Position numbers and translations under genes: made by a program. A DNA stretch of 64,000 nucleotides, taken from the NCBI RefSeq assembly GCF_026914265.1, contig NC_069135.1, forward strand, positions 23,367,639-23,431,638, written 5' to 3'. Positions 11,983-24,200 of this stretch are shown here, one piece after another (position 1 is the stretch's first letter; every line of letters begins with the position of its first letter). The stretch comes from Mya arenaria. Lineage: Eukaryota; Mollusca; Bivalvia; Myida; Myidae. The notes beneath the pieces are model-generated. The model was not told where the DNA came from and did no database searches. It worked only from the letters and a program-made list of their open reading frames with translations.

Positions 11983-12896
11983 CACGTTAGGCTATTGAAT
12001 CGGCTTAATTACCGTCATTTACTTTTGTTGTATTCGTTTAAAAATGCTAAGCAGGGCAGTATCTGTGCTATATTAAATTAAATGCGAGAAATAGCTTCAT
12101 ATATATATAATTGCTTCTTAACGTGGTCCTTAAAATGTTTGCGAACAAAACGTCATTTCGGAAATGACGTCACAACCCTTTGCCTGATGACGTCTGATTT
12201 GGACTTGGGAGCTGGCCAACATTTCAAAACATTGACAAATATCAAATTTACATTTTCGGCACTGTTTCAAACTTGATTTTTTTGTATCCTCTGATAAATC
12301 TCAATAAAGCACAAGAAAGCAAATTATACAATCGTATTTCAAACCAAGCATATCTCCTCCTTTTGATACCCGATATTCTGCTTGATACAAATTGATCGCT
12401 TGAAGAAAATATATAGAAAACACAATGAAACAAAAAATGAATAATAGTGGCCTAACTGAAACAATTTCGCCGCCACATAATGTCTATATAAAATCGCCGT
12501 TTTGTCGTATCTAAAGCCTCCGTAGAATACGCTTTCTATTGAAGCCCACCTTTAACATAGAGAACTTCAACGATCAACGGAGAAACGCTGCATTTACCTT
12601 ATTGCGTCAATTACGCAATTTTGGAATAGTCAGTGTTTATCCTTTGAGTAAACAGGCGCAAGAAATAACTTTAATGTAATACTATTTCGAGCTTCATTAC
12701 GCTTGTTTTCCTCAAACGTATTTCAACAAAAACACGCGGCGAAACCATATAACTTTCGTTGAAGAAGGTCTACGAGTACAATTGCAGCTTTTCTCATCGG
12801 AGTCTTAGTGATTACCCATCAATTCTACAGACGCACAAAGGAATAGAAACAATTATACAAATTACAGCTGCATAATCAAACCGCATAATAATAACA
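11983..12896. other. Upstream region of the receptor gene
   Basis: AT-rich flank holding the promoter and 5' untranslated region of the receptor. I see no convincing TATA box or other coding exon. Frames at 12082-12276 (+) and 12248-12433 (-) overlap each other and look random. Confidence 0.4.
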
Positions 12897-14249
12897 ATGG
12901 AGTTTTTAACTGGATCGATGGAAAAGAACTTCATATATGTAGGGATCCCTGAAGCAGTCCTTGGCTGTTTGGGATTTTTACTCAATGCTGAGATTCTGCT
13001 GATTTTATTACGTCACAAAGAACGTGATGCGCTTCTGACGCTGACAATGAGTTTGTCCCTGTCAGATATGCTTACAGGACTGTTTCACGCCTCTTTGTTG
13101 ATTGATCAACACATAAATTTCTTGGACTTCGGACAGACACGTCTGTTTTTCGCTGCATTCCAGGAAATACAGGCGAAGTTTGACTCGTTTGTTATTAATT
13201 TTCCAAATGGAAGTGAACTATCTAGCATGGCATACGTAACAGTGGAAGATTTCGATTTAGTAAGCCTTTTTGATACATTTGAATTTTATTATACCGACTT
13301 AGCTCTTATACCTAATGACACATCTGCTTTCATTAAGGAAATGAGTATGAACGCAACGTTCCAGCCAGACATGATAAAGCAATTTTTATCACAGGAAAAC
13401 AACACTAAGAGAAATGAAGAACTGTTAAACAAGAGTTTAAAGCATTATGATTTAGTTTTACTTTTGATTAATTATTGTTACACTCTCCCTTACTTTACTT
13501 GCATTTTGAATATGCTAGGGATATCTGTTTCAGTTCTTATTATAGTAATTAAACCCCTTAAACAACGCATGATTCTTTCAAAATCAAGAGTGCGAACGTA
13601 CGTCTGTATTGTATGGGGTTTTGCATTGTCAAGCAGTATGGGTATTTGCATTTACACTATTTGTTTCAAACAGTATATATACATGATTTATATGACAGGA
13701 CTGTTGTCTATTGTCACACTTATTACTAGTCTCCTTACTTTTGTAGCATTGGCTTTGATATATTCCGTTATACTGTATGTAATCAATTGCCGCACTGACT
13801 CCCAACTGTCAAAGAGTAAGCGCCGCAGAAGTCTCAAGAGTGTCCTTACTGCTACTGCCATTGTAGTCAGTTACTCTGCGTGTTATCTGCCAATTATTTG
13901 GACATCCATCGCCAGAACCATTTTCGGTGACACTAACCAGGATATTTCGATATGGCTACGTACTCTGCCGCTACTCGCTGCGTCAAATACCATTCTAGAT
14001 GGACTTGTGTATGCGTACCGCTTACCAGTCGTTTCAACAAAGATTGCTTCAACAAGGACATGCTGTATGAATATTCTCAAACAGCAAACTGTCAATCAAA
14101 ATGTTCGGAAATCCCGGGATGAAAATATTGATAAGGATAGAGCAGAAGAAGTAGAACTTGAACAAAAAGTGGCATGTATAACAACACATGACGTCAAGTC
14201 CGAAATAACAACACAGAACAGCAAGGATTGTCCCAATATAACAGCCTAG
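12897..14249 (+). CDS. Divergent rhodopsin-like G-protein-coupled receptor, single exon
   Basis: A 450-residue protein with seven hydrophobic segments at about residues 14-38, 46-70, 186-218, 233-256, 262-297, 315-340 and 353-377. Family marks are present but altered: TM2 SLSLSDML (Asp 2.50), TM6 SACYLP in place of CWxP, and TM7 NTILDGLVYAYR in place of NPxxY. The DRY position after TM3 reads VIKPLKQR. The loop between TM2 and TM3 is about 115 residues, far longer than the usual one to two dozen, and holds five N-glycosylation sequons (N104, N140, N152, N168, N178). A basic third loop (SKSKRRRS) fits G-protein coupling. The start ATG has A at -3 and G at +4. The ligand is unknown. The last 20 or so codons lie in a minisatellite unit. 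It is probably a lineage-expanded orphan receptor at the plasma membrane. Confidence 0.82.
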   Translation: MEFLTGSMEKNFIYVGIPEAVLGCLGFLLNAEILLILLRHKERDALLTLTMSLSLSDMLTGLFHASLLIDQHINFLDFGQTRLFFAAFQEIQAKFDSFVINFPNGSELSSMAYVTVEDFDLVSLFDTFEFYYTDLALIPNDTSAFIKEMSMNATFQPDMIKQFLSQENNTKRNEELLNKSLKHYDLVLLLINYCYTLPYFTCILNMLGISVSVLIIVIKPLKQRMILSKSRVRTYVCIVWGFALSSSMGICIYTICFKQYIYMIYMTGLLSIVTLITSLLTFVALALIYSVILYVINCRTDSQLSKSKRRRSLKSVLTATAIVVSYSACYLPIIWTSIARTIFGDTNQDISIWLRTLPLLAASNTILDGLVYAYRLPVVSTKIASTRTCCMNILKQQTVNQNVRKSRDENIDKDRAEEVELEQKVACITTHDVKSEITTQNSKDCPNITA

Positions 14250-14790
14250 GTCAGCAAGTACTGTTCCAAAATAACAACATAGGACGTCAAGGATTGTCCC
14301 AATATGACAGCCTAGGTCAGCAAGTACTGTTCCAAAATAACAACATAGGACGTCAAGGATTGTCCCAATATGACAGCCTAGGTTAGCAAAGACTTTTCCA
14401 AAATACCAACACAGGACGTCAAGGATTGTCCCAATATAACAGCCTAGGTCAGCAAGTACTGTTCCAAAATAACAACATAGGACGTCAAGGATTGTCCCAA
14501 TATGACAGCCTAGGTTAGCAAGGACTGTTCCAAAATACCAACACAGGATGTCAAGGATTGTCCCAATATAACAGCCTAGGTCAGCAAGTACTGTTCCAAA
14601 ATAACAACATAGGACGTCAAGGATTGTCCCAATATGACAGCCTAGGTTAGCAAAGACTTTTCCAAAATACCAACACAGGACGTCAAGGATTGTCCCAATA
14701 TAACAGCCTAGGTCTGCAAGGACTGTTTCAAAATATCAACACAGGAAGTCAAGGATTGTCTCTAAACTTACAACATATGACGACAAGGAC
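14187..14790. repeat. 66-bp minisatellite overlapping the receptor's 3' end, about 9 units
   Basis: The unit starts gtcagcaagtactgttccaa and ends with atatgacagcctag. Unit length is 22 codons and every unit carries the same TAG in the receptor frame. Units from about 14315 on alternate between a gtcagcaagtactg form and a gttagcaaagactt form, a 132-bp higher-order period. The first degenerate unit supplies the end of the receptor ORF and its stop codon. Confidence 0.9.
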
Positions 14791-14886
14791 TGTCCTTAAA
14801 TATAATTTTGAAGTTTTTGATCCACAGATAAGCGTATTACATGTATTTCCGTTATGTTAAAGGTTCCTGTCCGGATATCCCATACT

Positions 14887-15185
14887 CATTCGGAACTCCT
14901 CGGCCATTTTTATCGAAAACAACCTCGGACGGTTTACATAGCCAGAATTAAATCGATACTGTTTAAGTCCGGTGCAAGTAGATCGCGTAGTAATTTAATT
15001 TTGCAGTTAAACTTAATGACTTAACTCTTGGAAACTTAATTATGCTTGCAATAATACACTTCACTGACAATCAATTTAAACTTAGATCAACAAATACAAG
15101 CTAAAACACTACATTTAATTAATGATATAATTCCAAAATTTACGAACTACTACTGATGAATCGGCATACAGCCGAGCTTCGAATG
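14887..15185. mobile_element. MITE family C, copy 2 (299 bp)
   Basis: The left end cattcggaactcctcggcc and internal gtagatcgcgtagta match the family. The right terminal repeat is degraded (gccgagcttcgaatg). Flanks cccatact and cccatatact look like a decayed target duplication. Confidence 0.8.
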
Positions 15186-15559
15186 CCCATATACTATTGG
15201 TACGAACACTCGGAACTGTTTCATTGTTATAATACCCCTTCTCATGCCCTCAGCTGACTGAGGGCAATATTTGACTTTAATCATATATAATCTTTTTACG
15301 CTATAGTATTATAATATGCATTTTCAAGTAAGACGAAAAAACACTTACCACAAAAGATAGCAACTTATTTGATAAGGGCAAATAAAGTAAGAACTCTGCA
15401 ATCAACATTTTCCTTTGGAATATATTACATTATGTGGTATACATTTTCGTGTCAAAATTCACTTATTATGTTATATTCTATGTTTGTATCATGATTTATG
15501 TTATTATATAATTCTATACTATTAACATACATATATGTTTGAAAATGTTGTGTAATTAA
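15186..15559. other. Intergenic AT-rich DNA between two MITEs
   Basis: No feature supported. Confidence 0.35.
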
Positions 15560-15889
15560 TGCACCAGGCAATTGTAACCACGCCCCCCCCCCCCCAGGTC
15601 CGGGGAATAGCAGGGACTTTGACTTTCGGCCCAGGTCCGGGGAATAGCAGGGACTTTGACTTTCGGCCCAGCCAATCCCGGGTAATATCTCCGTCCTGCG
15701 GAGACAAACTGCTCGTAAAATCCCTGCGAAAGGCCCCCACATCCTGGGGACGTCGTAGGTAAGGCCCATTTCCCGCTACTTTCGGCGCGAAAAAAACCCA
15801 CCGCATTCACTCGGCACTGCGGGGCCACCTGGAAGGTAAAATCACGGCCCATTTTCCCCACTATCCCCAGGTAACAATTGACTGGTGCA
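15560..15889. mobile_element. GC-rich MITE with TAA target duplication (family D)
   Basis: Terminal inverted repeats tgcaccaggcaattgtaacc and ggtaacaattgactggtgca are flanked by TAA on both sides (15557-15559 and 15890-15892). A three-base TAA target is what PIF/Harbinger-type elements use. The interior is strikingly GC-rich compared with its surroundings and holds a perfect direct duplication of about 38 bases (15597-15671) after a C run. Several overlapping frames of 67-105 codons here come from the GC content and are not genes. Confidence 0.75.
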
Positions 15890-16209
15890 TAATGATAAGC
15901 TGTACATGTTTAGATCAGAATAAACTGTTGTTAAGTTATGTATGACGCATGTTCTAGCTCATCGTTTTGAAGATGTAAGAATGTTTGATATTAAAACTAT
16001 TGAGAGGTGGGTAAAGCGTGTTAGATAAACTCTTATCATGGAAGAAGATTTACATGACATAAGATTTATCAAATTTGTTTTTAGGCCAATGACAATGATA
16101 ATATGGTTTAATGTATTGTTTTCTTGTTTCATTTAAAAATGGATAACCAACGAGGAAATGGTATTCTTTATCTATCACGTTTGTTCACAGCGTGTACATA
16201 TTTTATCTG

Positions 16210-16538
16210 CTCTCGGAACACCTCGGCTATTTTTCATCGAAAACAACCTCGGATATATATGGATGGTTTACAATGTCAGAAAACTTAACATTAACGCTGC
16301 AACTAGATCGCGTAGTGTTTTCATTTTAGCAGTTAAACTTAAATGGCATTCCTTTTGGAAATCTTAAGTATGTATTCAATGATACACTTCACTGGCAATC
16401 AATTTAAACTTAGAAATACAAAACACATGTTTAAACACTACACCTAATTAATGCTATTACTTAAAATTTACTTCTACTTATGTAATGGCATACATCCGAG
16501 GTTGTTTTCGACGGAAAATGGCCGAGGCGTTCCGAATG
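16210..16538. mobile_element. MITE family C, copy 3 (329 bp)
   Basis: Ends ctctcggaacacctcggc and ggccgaggcgttccgaatg. Flanked by attttatctg (16200-16209) and attttaactg (16539-16548), a 10-bp target duplication with one mismatch. Confidence 0.85.
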
Positions 16539-16790
16539 ATTTTAACTGCTCGATCGATGGTAAAATGTCTACCTTTTTCAATCATGAAGTCGTGTGATGA
16601 AATGCTATACAGGACATAACATCTAAACTATGAGGTTGATCTTAAAACCGTGGCAAAATTATTTCATTCAAACATTTTTCAAAGGGGATATTGTTTTAGG
16701 AGGCGTTTCATAGAAGGAGGAATCATTCACGGTCTGCTCTACATTATATTTGAAAACGGTAACATTTAATTCAAGCTTCGTGCAACACTT

Positions 16791-19467
16791 CTAAGGCGTG
16801 ATCATCTTGGTGAACTCTGGAAAAAATTAAAAGAACATGTGTATGCGAAATAAGGGCTATTTCAAACGTTCAGCAAATAATTAGTGCGTAAGTAACATAG
16901 AAGGGAGTATGAATATCTATAGATTAATTATGTTTCATTTACATATTGACACTTCTGCAATGCCATATCAGTTATGGACATGACGAGGAATTGAGTCCAA
17001 GGCCCATGTTCACAAACAATCTCGTGCCTGTGATAAGAATTAAAGCTACACTCTCACAGATTGACCGTTTTTTGGCATTTTTTTGTCTCGGAATGAACCA
17101 ATCTTGGCGTAAATATCTGGAAACCAGTGATATAAGACTGGTGACAACATATCAGATCACAATGTTTAATATTTACGTTCGGAAATTGAAGTTGTGTGGC
17201 TAATTAGTTAGGGGGGTTACGACATAAAATATCAATTTCCGAACTTAAATATATAAAACTACGATCTAATCCTTTGTCAGCAGTCTTATATCACTGGTTT
17301 TCAGACATTTACGCAAAAAATGTGTCATTTTAAGACAGAAAGAAAATGTCAAAACGGTCCACCTGTGAGATTGTAGCTTTAAGGCTCAAAACTGAAAAAT
17401 ATCCTTCTTACAGAATGTTTATTTATACATCACTATTGTTAAGGGGGCACAATACACAGTGTACCACGTGATAAATTACGTCATATATGCTACGTCGGAA
17501 GGCAATATTTTTCTTAAAATAAAGACTTAAATTAAAGATAACTTTTCGCTTACTTCACCATTTTAAATGAAACAAAGGCCAGTCAATGCAGCTTAAATAG
17601 CCCCACCTTTGATTATAACCGGAGTTTGATAAGGTGATTAGTTTCATTAAACACTTCGACAAACCTGTTTCCCAAACAATGTTTTGACAGTGCTCCGTCA
17701 GACGGCCGTATCGTGAAAAGGTTTGTCGAAGTGTTATAAGAAACTAAACTCTCAATCAAAATTTGGTAAAAGACCAAAGGCGGGGCTCCGTAAGCTGCAT
17801 AGACTGCGCTATGTTTCATTTAAAATGTTAAAGAAAATGAAAAGTTATCATTGTTTTAAGTCTTCAATCGAAGCAAAATATTGCCTTCCGACGTAGCATT
17901 TATGACGCAATTTATCACGTGCTATACACACACTGAATACAGGTTGTTGTAAAAAAAATAATTAAAGGATACTTATGTTTAACTCATTTGACTTAAATGA
18001 TCAACACTAAAGAAAACATACTGGTTGTGAATAGATAAAAAATATTAGCAATATTTTTGCGCATTTCAAACTGGTAAATTTGTGGCCACGAAGCTTTTAA
18101 TTAAAAAAGACATTTATTTATAAAGGCTAATCTTTTTTTATATTTACGCACATATTTTGATTATAAAAGTCAAATGAGTGAATGCATTAATATAAATAAT
18201 TGCATCGACCGATTATTGTTGTGACCCTTTAATTGTCACTGATAAAAAGCACTCTTTTCTGAGTCGCTAAAACTGAGTCAAACTTGAAAATGTTCGTAAA
18301 CATTAAACCTTAATCATAGCAGCTAAATGTAGAGTATGTGTAATTACATAGAATGGATTATTTATTAAAATTCTCTATTACTATGAAACAAACCTTCATA
18401 GTTTATATTTCCATCGCCGTTGATATCAGCGGCCGCCATCAGTTCATCAAGTTCCTGCTCATTAACCTTCGTACCAAGGGTTGCTATAGCGTCCCGCAGT
18501 TCCGGCTTGGAAATACTTCCGTTTCCGTCCGAGTCGAACACTCGGAACGCGTCTACGATTTCCTCTTCCATGTCAACTTTCTGTAACTTCCGGCTGATAA
18601 GCTTCACAAATTCATCGAAATCAACTTCGCCATTTCCTATGCATAATAATTATGATCGTATATTTTGACAGTAAATATTGGTATTTTGGTGATATCAAAA
18701 GGCATCAATTGCATAATTTAATTTGGAAACTGCGCCAAACATTGATCACAATGTATGCTGGTTTACGGTATACTACGGTGGTAAAAAACACGTTCGTTTT
18801 AAGGAAACTTAGAAAGTAAGACAACTGAGATTGTACCGTCGGCGTCCACGATTTTCACCATCCTTCTTAGTTCTTCTTGGCTGGGGTTTTGTCCGAGAGA
18901 CCTCATCACAGTGCCCAGCTCTTTGGTCGTGATGGTCCCGTCTCCATCGGAGTCAAACAGCCGGAATATCTCGCGAAACTCTATAAACAATTTAAAGATA
19001 TGATTGACAACATCTGTAATAGATAAAGGGTATCATTTATTCAATTTACCAGAAAGAAAGAAAAAAGCCCTTATCGATTTAAATTACCTAGACAGTATCA
19101 GTGGTCACTTGTTTTGGTGTATGTTTAAAGAACGATATTTAATAGATATTCCATTTTAGTATTTATATGAAAAAACTACATGAAAAACATACATAAACCA
19201 GTACAGTAGTCAAAAGTTTAAACATAAACCCCGTTTAATGGCACATGGTCAACGCCAATGACATACAACACATAAACAAACAATCACAAACCAGAAACAT
19301 GGAACAACAGCACAAAACTCTACAAACAACACACTACACGTATAATAAATATAACAACTTAGTATGTACATTGTTTGCGCCGTGTACAGATTTCTTGAAA
19401 GGGGCTTTAAATGGGTTTAATCAATACCTTTCACCAACGTTGCATTTCCAACATTAACGCTTGCCAT
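16791..19467 (-). CDS. Calmodulin-like protein, four EF-hands, four exons
   Basis: Exons on the minus strand: 19428-19467, 18837-18980, 18394-18636 and 16791-16816. All introns are GT-AG and every junction falls in phase 1. The joined frame is 150 residues; calmodulin has 149. Calcium loops are complete: residues 23-34 [12 protein letters not shown], 59-70 [12 protein letters not shown], 96-107 [12 protein letters not shown] and 132-143 [12 protein letters not shown]. The sentence [13 protein letters not shown] is almost calmodulin itself. The N-terminus ([13 protein letters not shown]) lacks calmodulin's LTEEQIA helix start, and the C-terminus ends FTKMITP. The 26-base last exon follows a strong acceptor (aattttttccag) and matches calmodulin's short final exon. 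It probably acts as a cytosolic calcium sensor. The first exon is the least certain piece. The last intron (1577 bp) is mostly foldback and MITE sequence. Confidence 0.88.
17044..17378. mobile_element. Foldback element flanked by TTAA (family E)
   Basis: The left arm starts agctacactctcacagattg and the right arm is its reverse complement ending tgtagct, with arms matching imperfectly for over 150 bases. TTAA lies at both ends (17040-17043 and 17379-17382). It lies inside the last intron of the calmodulin-like gene. An 85-codon frame in it is incidental. Confidence 0.8.
17440..17945. mobile_element. Long foldback element (family F)
   Basis: Two arms of about 230 bases pair across a spacer near 17670-17710. 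The left arm holds cacgtgataaattacgtcat and gctacgtcggaaggcaata, and the right arm (17860-17935) holds their reverse complements. There is no transposase; the 68-codon minus-strand frame follows the palindrome. In the pre-mRNA of the calmodulin-like gene it would form a long hairpin. Confidence 0.8.
17950..18236. mobile_element. MITE-like element, family A, copy 2
   Basis: Shares layout and internal blocks with 1771-2107 (tttaactcatttgactt, aatattagcaatatttttgc, aattgcatcgaccgatt). Ends are weakly inverted. The copy is old and diverged. Confidence 0.45.
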
Positions 19468-21221
19468 TATCCCACATATGCCGTTCAACTGGAATTACAT
19501 CTGAATGATGGGCTAAAAGGATGAACTAGCGTATTAAATACTGAGATAATCAGAATACCATCGATAGTGTTCAACAAGCATTGAAAAATGGTCGCATATA
19601 ATCGCGTCAATTGAACCGTAAGTATTTGTTTAAATAGTCGTAATTACTCCCTTACATGGAGACTACAAGCAAATCTGATGAAAAAGAAGCTAATTTATTT
19701 TCATATTTTTAATATACATGTACTAACAAAACACCCACTGACTTACCTCACTTTGGAAAAGTTAACGTCCTTTAAAGAATCATATTATAAAGCGAAGTGA
19801 AACAAGATAAAATAACACGCACTCGGTAAATTATCTGAAAACTGACATTGCCGAAATAGTTTATGAAAATATTGAAAGGTGTATTCAATGGGCAACAATT
19901 AAATTTTGTCAATATTGATAATACCCTCCGTAATAAAAGACACCTATTTAACTTGCAGTAGTTTATATTAAAAGTAAATTGCTATAAATAAGTATTAATG
20001 ATTTTATGTCAGTTTCTATAAATATTAGCATATTTTAGATTTAGACATTAATTATTTCATGTTTACACCTCTAACGCTTTATACGATAATAACGTCACTG
20101 TATTTTGGTCAGAAAATATTACTTAAATATTTATTAGGGTCATATTGTTACATATACACGTATATGAAAAGAAAAACAAATTAAGAACATGATAATTATA
20201 CAGGGGCCGTATTGATAAAGTACCTTGGTGGGGGAAACTCAGCTTACTTGGAAATGTTTTTTATGTTGAAATTAAAGAGTATTAAAGATGTTTGAACACC
20301 AAACATTTGAAAACGAGCAAGAAACAGTAACAATTATGATTGCATATGAATGAGTTTGATTAAAAAGTGATAGAATCAAACCAAGTCGTTGCCAAAGAGG
20401 AAAAAGATTGTGCCAACGATACAAGAAGCAGAGGATCCGATCCTAGTCTTCTGTACCGGACAACACACGTTAACTTTCAGGCAAGGTGCCCTTTAAATTG
20501 TCGTGATTTGCACTCATTGAATGAAACAAGCTGAAGTTCTGTACATATATTTAAATGTAATGTTGTGACAAAAGATCAGTTGCGGCTCTGTCGCCGATTT
20601 GTTATCGCTGATGGCCGATGGTCGTCGACCTTTTATAAAAAAAAAATTGTATTTTAGTTCCAAATACAGAACACAAGTTTAATTTACAACATGCTTAATA
20701 CTTTGCAACATGCTGTGTGATTCCCATGATCAACATACTTGCCAGTTGGAGACTCGCCGCTATCTACACACTGTAAACATTTCTCCTTCCATTGTACACT
20801 ATCACAGAGCAACACATAACTTTAACCTTTCTAGAAACACAGACAATTCCAACCATTGAGCTTTCCGACGATCTAAATGCCTGTTTCTTCAGAGAAGTTC
20901 AACGTTTCATTAAAAAACGTAACTGATGTTGGTATAACTCGTGGCCAAATGTTTATTTGTATGTTTGATAATTAATCATTTGTCTCAAATACTATGTAAA
21001 CATGTTTATGTTGTATTGATTGTTTCATTGTATTTGCATTCATGCAATATATTATTATTAAAATAACAGACTTAAATCATACAATTGAGAATGGTCCAGA
21101 ATGGACATAGGAAGCTCTGATGTCTTTATCCTATATAGGATGCCACGCATTTAGTATGTTTCGTTGTTGTTTTCCAGGAAGTTAGATAGGTTTTCGAACT
21201 GAAGGTTGATGCTCAACATAA
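19468..21221. other. Upstream region of the calmodulin-like gene
   Basis: AT-rich, presumably including the promoter. An open frame of about 57 codons near 20354-20535 (+) has no ATG and is unrecognised. No repeat array or RNA gene is seen until the 61-bp satellite begins. Confidence 0.35.
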
Positions 21222-24200
21222 AAACAATTTGGTATGGCCTTATCCTGAGATGCGTTGTTTATAAGCTGTTTGCTAACGGGCGAAACAATTTGGTATGGCC
21301 TTATCCTGAGATGCGTTGTTTATAAGCTGTTTGCTAACGGGCGAAACAATTTGGTATGGCCTTATCCTGAGATGCGTTGTTTATAAGCTGTTTGCTAACG
21401 GGCGAAACAATTTGGTATGGCCTTATCCTGAGATGCGTTGTTTATAAGCTGTTTGCTAACGGGCGAAACAATTTGGTATGGCCTTATCCTGAGATGCGTT
21501 GTTTATAAGCTGTTTGCTAACGGGCGAAACAATTTGGTATGGCCTTATCCTGAGATGGGTTGTTTATAAGCTGTTTGCTAACGGGCGAAACAATTTGGTA
21601 TGGCCTTATCCTGAGATGGGTTGTTTATAAGCTGTTTGCTAACGGGCGAAACAATTTGGTATGGCCTTATCCTGAGATGGGTTGTTTATAAGCTGTTTGC
21701 TAACGGGCGAAACAATTTGGTATGGCCTTATCCTGAGATGCGTTGTTTATAAGCTGTTTGCTAACGGGCGAAACAATTTGGTATGGCCTTATCCTGAGAT
21801 GCGTTGTTTATAAGCTGTTTGCTAACGGGCGAAACAATTTGGTATGGCCTTATCCTGAGATGCGTTGTTTATAAGCTGTTTGCTAACGGGCGAAACAATT
21901 TGGTATGGCCTTATCCTGAGATGCGTTGTTTATAAGCTGTTTGCTAACGGGCGAAACAATTTGGTATGGCCTTATCCTGAGATGCGTTGTTTATAAGCTG
22001 TTTGCTAACGGGCGAAACAATTTGGTATGGCCTTATCCTGAGATGCGTTGTTTATAAGCTGTTTGCTAACGGGCGAAACAATTTGGTATGGCCTTATCCT
22101 GAGATGCGTTGTTTATAAGCTGTTTGCTAACGGGCGAAACAATTTGGTATGGCCTTATCCTGAGATGCGTTATTTATAAGCTGTTTGCTAACGGGCGAAA
22201 CAATTTGGTATGGCCTTATCCTGAGATGGGTTATTTATAAGCTGTTTGCTAACGGGCGAAACAATTTGGTATGGCCTTATCCTGAGATGCGTTGTTTATA
22301 AGCTGTTTGCTAACGGGCGAAACAATTTGGTATGGCCTTATCCTGAGATGCGTTGTTTATAAGCTGTTTGCTAACGGGCGAAACAATTTGGTATGGCCTT
22401 ATCCTGAGATGCGTTGTTTATAAGCTGTTTGCTAACGGGCGAAACAATTTGGTATGGCCTTATCCTGAGATGCGTTGTTTATAAGCTGTTTGCTAACGGG
22501 CGAAACAATTTGGTATGGCCTTATCCTGAGATGCGTTGTTTATAAGCTGTTTGCTAACGGGCGAAACAATTTGGTATGGCCTTATCCTGAGATGCGTTGT
22601 TTATAAGCTGTTTGCTAACGGGCGAAACAATTTGGTATGGCCTTATCCTGAGATGCGTTGTTTATAAGCTGTTTGCTAACGGGCGAAACAATTTGGTATG
22701 GCCTTATCCTGAGATGCGTTTTTTATAAGCTGTTTGCTAACGGGCGAAACAATTTGGTATGGCCTTATCCTGAGATGCGTTGTTTATAAGCTGTTTGCTA
22801 ACGGGCGAAACAATTTGGTATGGCCTTATCCTGAGATGCGTTGTTTATAAGCTGTTTGCTAACGGGCGAAACAATTTGGTATGGCCTTATCCTGAGATGC
22901 GTTGTTTATAAGCTGTTTGCTAACGGGCGAAACAATTTGATATGGCCTTATCCTGAGATGCGTTGTTTATAAGCTGTTTGCTAACGGGCGAAACAATTTG
23001 ATATGGCCTTATCCTGAGATGTGTTATTTATAAGCTGTTTGCTAACGGGCGAAACAATTTGGTATGGCCTTATCCTGAGATGTGTTGTTTATAAGCTGTT
23101 TGCTAACGGGCGAAACAATTTGGTATGGCCTTATCCTGAGATGCGTTGTTTATAAGCTGTTTGCTAACGGGCGAAACAATTTGGTATGGCCTTATCCTGA
23201 GATGCGTTGTTTATAAGCTGTTTGCTAACGGGCGAAACAATTTGGTATGGCCTTATCCTGAGATGGGTTGTTTATAAGCTGTTTGCTAACGGGCGAAACA
23301 ATTTGGTATGGCCTTATCCTGAGATGGGTTGTTTATAAGCTGTTTGCTAACGGGCGAAACAATTTGGTATGGCCTTATCCTGAGATGGGTTGTTTATAAG
23401 CTGTTTGCTAACGGGCGAAACAATTTGGTATGGCCTTATCCTGAGATGTGTTGTTTATAAGCTGTTTGCTAACGGGCGAAACAATTTGGTATGGCCTTAT
23501 CCTGAGATGCGTTGTTTATAAGCTGTTTGCTAACGGGCGAAACAATTTGGTATGGCCTTATCCTGAGATGCGTTGTTTATAAGCTGTTTGCTAACGGGCG
23601 AAACAATTTGGTATGGCCTTATCCTGAGATGTGTTGTTTATAAGCTGTTTGCTAACGGGCGAAACAATTTGATATGGCCTTATCCTGAGATGTGTTGTTT
23701 ATAAGCTGTTTGCTAACGGGCGAAACAATTTGATATGGCCTTATCCTGAGATGCGTTGTTTATAAGCTGTTTGCTAACGGGCGAAACAATTTGGTATGGC
23801 CTTATCCTGAGATGCGTTATTTATAAGCTGTTTGCTAACGGGCGAAACAATTTGGTATGGCCTTATCCTGAGATGCGTTGTTTATAAGCTGTTTGCTAAC
23901 GGGCGAAACAATTTGGTATGGCCTTATCCTGAGATGCGTTGTTTATAAGCTGTTTGCTAACGGGCGAAACAATTTGGTATGGCCTTATCCTGAGATGCGT
24001 TGTTTATAAGCTGTTTGCTAACGGGCGAAACAATTTGGTATGGCCTTATCCTGAGATGGGTTGTTTATAAGCTGTTTGCTAACGGGCGAAACAATTTGGT
24101 ATGGCCTTATCCTGAGATGCGTTGTTTATAAGCTGTTTGCTAACGGGCGAAACAATTTGGTATGGCCTTATCCTGAGATGGGTTGTTTATAAGCTGTTTG

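Noticed and set aside
15452-15861. Overlapping 94-105 codon ORFs
   Set aside because: They lie in the GC-rich MITE and its duplication; three frames are open at once.
20354-20535. Open frame of about 57 codons upstream of the calmodulin-like gene
   Set aside because: No ATG, no splice signals found, no recognisable motif.
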